A stretch of DNA of 64,000 bases from Tubulanus polymorphus (taxonomy: Eukaryota; Nemertea; Palaeonemertea; Tubulaniformes; Tubulanidae). Below the pieces are notes generated by a model that saw only the letters and a program-made list of their open reading frames with translations, had not been told where the DNA came from and did not search any database. The stretch lies in NCBI RefSeq assembly GCF_964204645.1, contig NC_134032.1, forward strand, positions 6,629,175-6,693,174, in the 5' to 3' direction. Position numbers and translations under genes: made by a program. Below, in pieces: positions 62,449-64,000 of the stretch; positions within the stretch are counted from its first letter, which is position 1, and each line of letters begins with the position of its first letter.

Positions 62449-63794
62449 GGTATCGACCGGTTGTCGTTTCCCTCCTTAGGACAATTACGTCTCAAGTGCC
62501 CTTTCTCCTTACAACCATAGCATCTCCTCTCTCCCAACGGTACAAATGTTGGACGGTCTCTTGGCCCACTCTGCCAACGACTGCCCCGCCAATTCCTATA
62601 CTCGAGTTTCTCTTCCTTCAAGGAAGCTATCTCCTTCTCCATTTTGTTGAGATGTTCCAATACTTGCTGCATTTGTTGCGCCAAAGATGCAGTGCCGACT
62701 TCGGTTTGGCTGACCCGAGCCTGTTGATTATAAGACCTCCGGGGAGAATTTTTCTTTCTCCCGTTTTCGATTTCACATTCACTATCTGCCTTTCTGGCTT
62801 CAATGACTAATTTTCTAAAAGAGTAACCAGGTTCCTTGTAGTGTCGGATAGCCATTTTCAAGGGAACAGATCTCAATCCCCGCCAGAACTGAACCTTGAG
62901 AGTCTCATCGTTTATATAAACTGACCCGTGTCCAGCTGCTTTAACTTTACTGGCTATTTCCTCGACTCGAGCCGACCAATCAGCAACAGATTCCATTTCC
63001 TCCTGTTTCGCGGAATGGAATTTGACCATGATCTCCTCTGCAGACAAAACCTCTCCGTAGACCAATTCCATCTTATCCACCACCTGTTGCGTAGTAGGCT
63101 CATTATCCCCATCATACAGATTGGTAAGTATCCTGAGCGCAGAACCTCTCAACGACCCGCGAATTAACCGCATGCACATTGCTTCATTCAATGATTCATC
63201 ACGGATGAGTCCTTTGACTTCCTGACGCCACTGTATATATGATACTTCCCCTTTATGTTCAGATCCACTAAAAACGAATAGACGAGGTGACTGCACGGAA
63301 ACATTCACCTGAGGGGCGTCCCTAACGTCTACGTTTTGCTGAACCAGAGGTGCAGGTTGATTAATAAAAGAAGCACCCAAGTCCTCGATTTTAGGGGAAT
63401 AGAGACTAGGCTTTTCCTCCCAACACCCGGCGGCGGATACTAATTTGTCCACCAACCTACTTTGTGTGGTTCTGGGAAGACTAGAAAAAGTTTTCACCAT
63501 CGCGTCTAAATCGCTTTCAGCCTTAACAGCATCATGCAATATCTTATTTTGAGACATGTCAACGCCCCGTACTGACAATTTAATTACCTTACTGCCAACA
63601 GTTACGGAATGAAAGTGAGCCTCATGACTACGTCGAGCACTCTCAACTAATTCAAAGATAATATAAACACCCTCAGGAGTTGAATATGTAGCCACAATAA
63701 CACCACAGGTTTTGAAATACTCTTTGCAAAATTCCACAGGGTCAGCGAGAGATCCAATTCCACCCACAAAAACGGACCTTTCGTGCAGTGACAT
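62418..63794 (-). CDS. Ty3/gypsy Gag with N-terminal RRM-like domain
   Basis: 458 aa from ATG 63794 to TAG 62418-62420. Residues about 6-75 look like an RRM fold: SVFVGGIGSLADPVEFCKEY (beta1 and alpha1), VIVATYSTPEGVYIIFEL (beta2-beta3) and VIKLSVRG (beta4). Capsid-like region follows: LFVFSGSEHKGEVSYIQWRQ, MRLIRGSLRGSALRIL, WSARVEEI, QFWRGLRSVPLKMAI, then a short coiled coil (MQQVLEHLNKMEKEIASLKE) and a CCHC knuckle CYGCKEKGHLRRNC (425-438). An RRM-like N-terminus ahead of a gypsy capsid is the layout of vertebrate PNMA proteins, so this element may be a relative of the PNMA-donor lineage. Gag packages the element RNA in particles. The PNMA comparison is by pattern only. Confidence 0.93.
   Translation of the reverse strand: MSLHERSVFVGGIGSLADPVEFCKEYFKTCGVIVATYSTPEGVYIIFELVESARRSHEAHFHSVTVGSKVIKLSVRGVDMSQNKILHDAVKAESDLDAMVKTFSSLPRTTQSRLVDKLVSAAGCWEEKPSLYSPKIEDLGASFINQPAPLVQQNVDVRDAPQVNVSVQSPRLFVFSGSEHKGEVSYIQWRQEVKGLIRDESLNEAMCMRLIRGSLRGSALRILTNLYDGDNEPTTQQVVDKMELVYGEVLSAEEIMVKFHSAKQEEMESVADWSARVEEIASKVKAAGHGSVYINDETLKVQFWRGLRSVPLKMAIRHYKEPGYSFRKLVIEARKADSECEIENGRKKNSPRRSYNQQARVSQTEVGTASLAQQMQQVLEHLNKMEKEIASLKEEKLEYRNWRGSRWQSGPRDRPTFVPLGERRCYGCKEKGHLRRNCPKEGNDNRSIPKGGDVRPGI
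62442..62448 (-). promoter_or_regulatory. -1 ribosomal frameshift heptamer A-AAG-GGA
   Basis: Gag codons CCA AAG GGA contain A AAG GGA, an X-XXY-YYZ heptamer, eight codons before the gag stop. Slipping back one base reads AAA GGG AGG and continues open through protease into pol. GGG in the YYY position is less usual than AAA or UUU in eukaryotic sites, so efficiency is uncertain. I have not folded the downstream RNA. Confidence 0.65.
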
Positions 63795-64000
63795 CCCTGG
63801 TTAATATTTTGATCCCACTATTAATGCGTATCCCAAGGTTCGGTATGACCCTGACTACAACCAAAGCACAAATTAATTATCAATGACATGCAAATATGCA
63901 ATACAGAAGCTTTTAGACATGCGACATACAAAACAACACATTTAGTTATCAAACCAACTAATAATAGATGCCTCAAACAATATGCAATCAAATGATGTAA

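Larger units (their letters stand above)
58342..64000 (-). mobile_element. Ty3/gypsy LTR retrotransposon, coding region intact
   Basis: Gag and pol are both open and overlap, followed by a purine tract. The left part of the window carries presumed 3' LTR sequence; the 5' LTR and most of the leader lie past base 64000. Being free of stops suggests recent activity. The 206 bp between gag ATG (63794) and the window end hold leader sequence; no convincing primer-binding TGG motif was identified. Confidence 0.9.

Noticed and set aside
1-64000. CRISPR array, bacterial defence system or operon
   Set aside because: The tandem arrays have diverged monomers without unique spacers, genes have introns, and no prokaryotic genes are present.

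Overview
This is animal nuclear DNA: about one third G+C, split genes with GT-AG introns, long stretches without coding sequence and many kinds of mobile DNA. Coding content and style suggest a marine invertebrate, possibly a lophotrochozoan such as a mollusc, but nothing seen fixes the phylum. No bacterial operon, CRISPR array or rRNA was recognised.

Layout. (1) 1-2282: repeats and a broken BED-finger transposase fragment. (2) 2777-15264, minus strand: a complete nine-coding-exon amino-acid transporter gene of the SLC7 light-chain family (505 aa). Its introns hold several MITEs, a 23-bp minisatellite and a nearly intact piggyBac transposon (8214-10940). That transposon sits inside an older repeat whose uninterrupted relative is at about 17155-17352. 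(3) 18600-38089, plus strand: a SAND-domain transcription-factor gene resembling GMEB1/2, with a C-terminal coiled coil split over two exons. The 11-kb intron between them carries a full-length DIRS tyrosine-recombinase retrotransposon (29804-35954). (4) 36.4-45.3 kb: dispersed repeats with no convincing gene. (5) 45.3-49.3 kb, plus strand: a TATA-promoter gene for a 68-aa secreted precursor. It predicts one amidated peptide with a six-residue disulfide ring, NPDNNCYRFRCT-amide. (6) 50.4-53.1 kb, plus strand: a three-exon gene for a secreted protein of about 115 aa with eight cysteines. (7) 53.1-57.2 kb: sparse sequence with a possible small minus-strand gene and a BEL/Pao reverse-transcriptase scrap. 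(8) 57.2-64.0 kb, minus strand: a Ty3/gypsy LTR retrotransposon with intact gag and pol, a -1 frameshift heptamer between them, and a gag that starts with an RRM-like fold reminiscent of PNMA proteins. Its 5' LTR lies beyond the window.

The host genes (transporter, transcription factor, two secreted proteins) do not form a pathway. The window is best read as ordinary gene territory loaded with nested mobile elements, and several insertions can be dated relative to each other. The most interesting new items are the cyclic amidated peptide gene, the eight-cysteine secreted protein beside it, the RRM-bearing gypsy gag with its frameshift site, and the arginine/serine-rich gag of the DIRS element. 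All exon structures are hand-built from splice consensus, phase and protein similarity recalled from knowledge. None was tested with transcripts or database searches.
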